Below, piece after piece: positions 23,423-26,201 of a stretch of DNA of 26,201 nt; position 1 is the stretch's first letter; the number at the start of each line of letters is the position of its first letter. This DNA comes from a virus. The stretch covers positions 1 through 26,201 of IMG/VR virus record IMGVR_UViG_3300027714_000106. One strand, written 5' to 3'. The notes beneath the pieces are model-generated. The model made no database searches. It worked only from the letters and a program-made list of their open reading frames with translations, and had not been told where the DNA came from. Both the position numbers and the translations under genes were made by a program.

Positions 23423-24616
23423 ATGAAAGATTTAGAAAGACAAATGATGGAATTAAGCAGTCGAATGGGTCCAAAACTCATAGGTCCGGGTGTTATGTCG
23501 AATAGAGAAACAGAAAAATTGGGTGGAATAATGGCAACTAATGATGGAAATTTTTTTCATAAATTAATTATTGACAATAAGGTTGTATATCGAGGAAACG
23601 GTGAATCATTGTCAGAACAAGAATTTAAAATGCTATATCCAGACGCACAACCTGTCATGCCTTCAAGAGACCAAGGTACATCACATTCAATGGATGATGG
23701 TACGTTTATGCCCGGTGCTACTCACGCAGAGTATGAAGCCATGGAGGAATATAACGAACCTAGGATGCAAGAAAGGTCTTCTAAGAACCAAATGTTTACT
23801 ATACAAAATGAAATCGACAGCCTTACAAATGAGTACGATATGAATGTAAGGAATAAACAATACGAGCAAGCGCAACAAATTGCTGATGTTATAGACCAAC
23901 TGCAACAACAGAAAATTGCCATACAAGCTAGAGTGGGTGACCAACAAATGATGTCAGAGCAATCAACTTCAGGTGGCATTGGAGCTTTTGCAGGCGGTGG
24001 TGGTGTAAGCCAAATAGGACAAGAATTGCTTAAACGAGATACTTTTTTATCTAGTAACGATAGAGAAATGTTTATAAAAGCCTTTGATAGAATCGGTACT
24101 GCAGCTACACCACAAGTTGTAGATATGATTAAACAAAATTACCCAGATGTTTCAGAAAGACAAATAAATGAATTTATGAGTTATTTCCATGAGCCGGCAG
24201 CAAGAAGAGCAGCATATCCAAATTTAAATTTTACATCAAACGAAGGTGACCCCGGATATATTAATAAAAGAAATATGGGAGGCATTATGAGTTTTGCAGG
24301 CGGAGGTGGTGTTGATGAAATGATGCCTGAGCAGATGATGTCAGAACAAATGATGCCTGAAGAAATGATGCCTGAAATGGGTCAAGAACAAGCTATGGGC
24401 GAATTTGAAATGTCAAAACAAGAGCTTATGAACGAACTGTTTATACCACTGGCTGAAAATGGCTATGAAAAAGAAGTAATGGCTATCTTAGAAAATCCAA
24501 TAGATTCAGAAGAATCTACAGAAGCACAAAGAATATTATCTCAAGTTTTAAGTCAAGAGGCTGATTTTAATGTAAATGACTTTTTACTAGCTGTCTCAAT
24601 GGTAGCACCACAGTAA
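23423..24616 (+). CDS. Met/Gln-rich internal virion protein candidate
   Basis: A 397-residue acidic protein. Three Gly-rich hydrophobic units recur: GGIMATNDGNFF (34-45), GGIGAFAGGGGV and GGIMSFAGGGGV. Between them is a Gln-rich coiled coil (QYEQAQQIADVIDQLQQQ). After the last unit comes a Met-Pro-Glu/Ser repeat of the type MMPEQ/MMSEQ/MMPEE. The C-terminal 70 residues are helical. The Gly-rich units may interact with membranes, as in ejection proteins, but this is inference. It is 9 bases after the preceding gene. Confidence 0.65.
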   Translation: MKDLERQMMELSSRMGPKLIGPGVMSNRETEKLGGIMATNDGNFFHKLIIDNKVVYRGNGESLSEQEFKMLYPDAQPVMPSRDQGTSHSMDDGTFMPGATHAEYEAMEEYNEPRMQERSSKNQMFTIQNEIDSLTNEYDMNVRNKQYEQAQQIADVIDQLQQQKIAIQARVGDQQMMSEQSTSGGIGAFAGGGGVSQIGQELLKRDTFLSSNDREMFIKAFDRIGTAATPQVVDMIKQNYPDVSERQINEFMSYFHEPAARRAAYPNLNFTSNEGDPGYINKRNMGGIMSFAGGGGVDEMMPEQMMSEQMMPEEMMPEMGQEQAMGEFEMSKQELMNELFIPLAENGYEKEVMAILENPIDSEESTEAQRILSQVLSQEADFNVNDFLLAVSMVAPQ

Positions 24617-24624
24617 GTTTTGCT

Positions 24625-25386
24625 GTGTTTGCACAAACTAAACAAGAGCAAGAATACGAATTAAAAAATTTATTATTAGGCTTTGCTTCAGACTGGTATG
24701 TTGAAAAAGATACTTTAGAGAAGGCTAAGGCTACATTGCCTCATTTAAGTGACTTCTATAATGGCGTAACTGATTCATTAGACGACTTGCCATTACAATC
24801 TATTATTGAAGAACCTCTCAAAGATGTTTATACAGTGCCTTTGTTCTCTAAAGAGCTTTGCAATCTTTTAGTTAATGAAATGCATAACATGACAGATTAC
24901 TTTGGATTCGAGCCAAATGAAGAAGAAGATGAGCTAAGACAAATACCTGAGATAGTTTTGTATGAAAAATGTCCACAGCTTTATCACTCGTTGATGCAAG
25001 TGGTAGATTCTGTAATTAATCCAATATTGTTAAGTATATGGAACAGGCATGTATCAGGTGGTAATATACAGATAGCTAACTACAATGTAAGAGATAAGAA
25101 ACAGGGAGCTTGGCATCATGACGCAAGCTCTGATATTAGTATAGTAGTGCCATTAAACACTGGAGATTACGAAGGTGGTGGTACTGAGTTTATGAAAAAA
25201 GGAACAGTTGAGCCTTTGCCTACAGGCAATGCTTTAATCTTTCCCAGTCTAACTCACATGCATAGAGGATTACCTGTAATAGATGGAGACAGGTACTTAT
25301 TGGTTTTTTGGCTTGTTTGTCATGAAGAGTCTAAGGAATATATGAAAGAATTTGTGCAAGAAGTTAGTCAAAACCATGTTAAATAG
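24625..25386 (+). CDS. 2-oxoglutarate/Fe(II)-dependent oxygenase
   Basis: A 253-residue protein starting with GTG (no better start nearby). The C-terminal part is a prolyl-4-hydroxylase-like double-stranded beta-helix: metal ligands H164 and D166 (AWHHDASSD), distal H213 (LTHMHRGLPV), and R223 (GDRYLLVFW), the usual 2-oxoglutarate anchor. The central block YEGGGTEFM matches the family's YEGGEL-type strand. The N-terminal 70 residues are an acidic helical extension of unknown role. Phages carry such oxygenases; substrates proposed for the family are protein or nucleic acid side chains. The substrate here is unknown. Confidence 0.88.
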   Translation: MFAQTKQEQEYELKNLLLGFASDWYVEKDTLEKAKATLPHLSDFYNGVTDSLDDLPLQSIIEEPLKDVYTVPLFSKELCNLLVNEMHNMTDYFGFEPNEEEDELRQIPEIVLYEKCPQLYHSLMQVVDSVINPILLSIWNRHVSGGNIQIANYNVRDKKQGAWHHDASSDISIVVPLNTGDYEGGGTEFMKKGTVEPLPTGNALIFPSLTHMHRGLPVIDGDRYLLVFWLVCHEESKEYMKEFVQEVSQNHVK

Positions 25387-25400
25387 GGTAAAATTTTAAA

Positions 25401-26201
25401 ATGATGAATAGAATCGACAACAGTGGCGAAGGCATAGCGAGACTAGGCAGAGATGAGGATAATTATTTAGCTCATGTCGCCCAAGGCGAAATGGTAGTTC
25501 CACCAGTTATAACTCCTGAAACAAGACAAAGATTAGAGCAGGAAATGTCAAGCATGGGTTTAGACCCTGCTGAATATACAGTTGGTGGTGGTATGTCAAT
25601 TAACCCAATTACAGGTAATCCTGAGTTTGGGTGGCTAAAGAAAGTGGGCAAAAGTTTAAAAAAGGTAGCTAAGAAAGTAGCGCCTATTGTTTCTGTAATC
25701 GCACCTTTTATACCGGGTGTTGGACCATTGATGTCAGCAGCCATATCGGCAGGGACTACTAAATTAGCTGGAGGCAGTTGGAAAGATGCTCTTAAAGCAG
25801 GAGCCATGAGTTATGGTGGAAGCAAGTTAAAAAGTAAGTTTGGGCAGTCAAAATTTGGTACAAAAATTAAAGGTGGTATTGGTGATTTCTTTAATCCAGC
25901 TGAGGATGCAACTGGTTTGTTTGGAGGTAAGCTTGGTCCTAACTTGAGAACTGGTATAGGTAATTTGTTTGGCGGTCAAGCCGGCGATCAAGCCGTACAA
26001 CCATATTCTGATGCAGAAATAGATGGAATGTTAGATACAATGCACCCTTCTGTTGTTGAGCAAATGGTTAATGAAAGAAATAGTTTAATATCTAAAAATT
26101 TTTTAAGTGGTGGTCAAGGAACATCAGGTTTAGAATCTGTTGGCGATGGCACTTTTATAGACCCTGTAACTAAACAAATTTTCACAACAAGCCAGTTATC
26201 A
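25401..26201 (+). CDS. N-terminal part of a probable ejection/internal virion protein
   Basis: This frame starts at ATG 25401 (ATG 25404 also possible) and remains open to the right edge, giving 267 residues. The start (RIDNSGEGIARLGRDEDNYL, AHVAQGEMVVPPVITPET) and the block GMSINPITGNPEFGWLKKVG are ones I recall from internal virion proteins of marine podoviruses. Next is a basic amphipathic stretch (SLKKVAKKVAPIVSVIAPFI) running into a hydrophobic segment (PGVGPLMSAAISAG), a plausible membrane-inserting region for DNA ejection. The C-terminus is missing from the window. Confidence 0.75.
   Translation, partial: MMNRIDNSGEGIARLGRDEDNYLAHVAQGEMVVPPVITPETRQRLEQEMSSMGLDPAEYTVGGGMSINPITGNPEFGWLKKVGKSLKKVAKKVAPIVSVIAPFIPGVGPLMSAAISAGTTKLAGGSWKDALKAGAMSYGGSKLKSKFGQSKFGTKIKGGIGDFFNPAEDATGLFGGKLGPNLRTGIGNLFGGQAGDQAVQPYSDAEIDGMLDTMHPSVVEQMVNERNSLISKNFLSGGQGTSGLESVGDGTFIDPVTKQIFTTSQLS

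Noticed and set aside
1-26201. CRISPR arrays, tRNA genes, insertion sequences, integrase or attachment sites.
   Set aside because: None seen. The only tandem repeats are within coding sequence, such as 17926-18008.

Overview
The window is a contiguous piece of an AT-rich tailed-phage genome, most likely a podovirus-like phage of a streamlined marine bacterium. The evidence is the packaging, head and tail-connector gene order, genes that mostly abut or overlap, and low GC throughout. Every supported gene is on the + strand, and no tRNA, integrase or transposase was seen. The style resembles marine pelagiphage-type podoviruses, but the host cannot be fixed from the sequence alone.

Layout. (1) 1-950: the end of an unidentified protein and three small genes, two with a membrane segment and holin-like character. 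(2) 931-5705: five tightly overlapping genes that look like a curli-type secretion and signalling module: CsgF, the outer-membrane pore lipoprotein CsgG, a secreted curlin-like repeat protein, a periplasmic FecR-domain protein ending in a curlin-like repeat, and a CHASE2 plus class III adenylate cyclase with its catalytic residues intact. (3) 5707-7245: a small HNH-like basic protein and a lysis cassette (XhlA-like holin candidate, inner spanin, embedded outer-spanin lipoprotein, GH24 endolysin). (4) 7246-7354: a structured leader with two hairpins. (5) 7355-15382: large terminase, portal, small proteins, a GroES-like co-chaperonin, a scaffold candidate, head proteins and the major capsid protein candidate, closed by a strong intrinsic terminator (15401-15427). 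(6) 15535-26201: head or tail decoration proteins, small basic proteins, connector/adaptor proteins, a Rossmann-fold MptE/DUF115-like protein, a P22 gp10-like tail needle/nozzle protein, a Met/Gln-rich protein, a 2OG-Fe(II) oxygenase and the start of a probable ejection protein that runs off the end.

The most striking feature is region 2. A phage carries a CsgF/CsgG secretion pore with its own candidate secreted substrates and an adenylate cyclase, placed inside the lysis region and knitted to phage genes by overlapping reading frames. No CsgE, CsgB, CsgC or CsgD homologue was recognised in the window. The genes could build a surface fibre or pore on the infected cell and raise cAMP late in infection. 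The role is inference; the gene identities rest on visible family motifs.

There is no stretch over 300 bases without a gene. The longest gaps are 15383-15534 (terminator plus leader) and 7246-7354 (structured leader).
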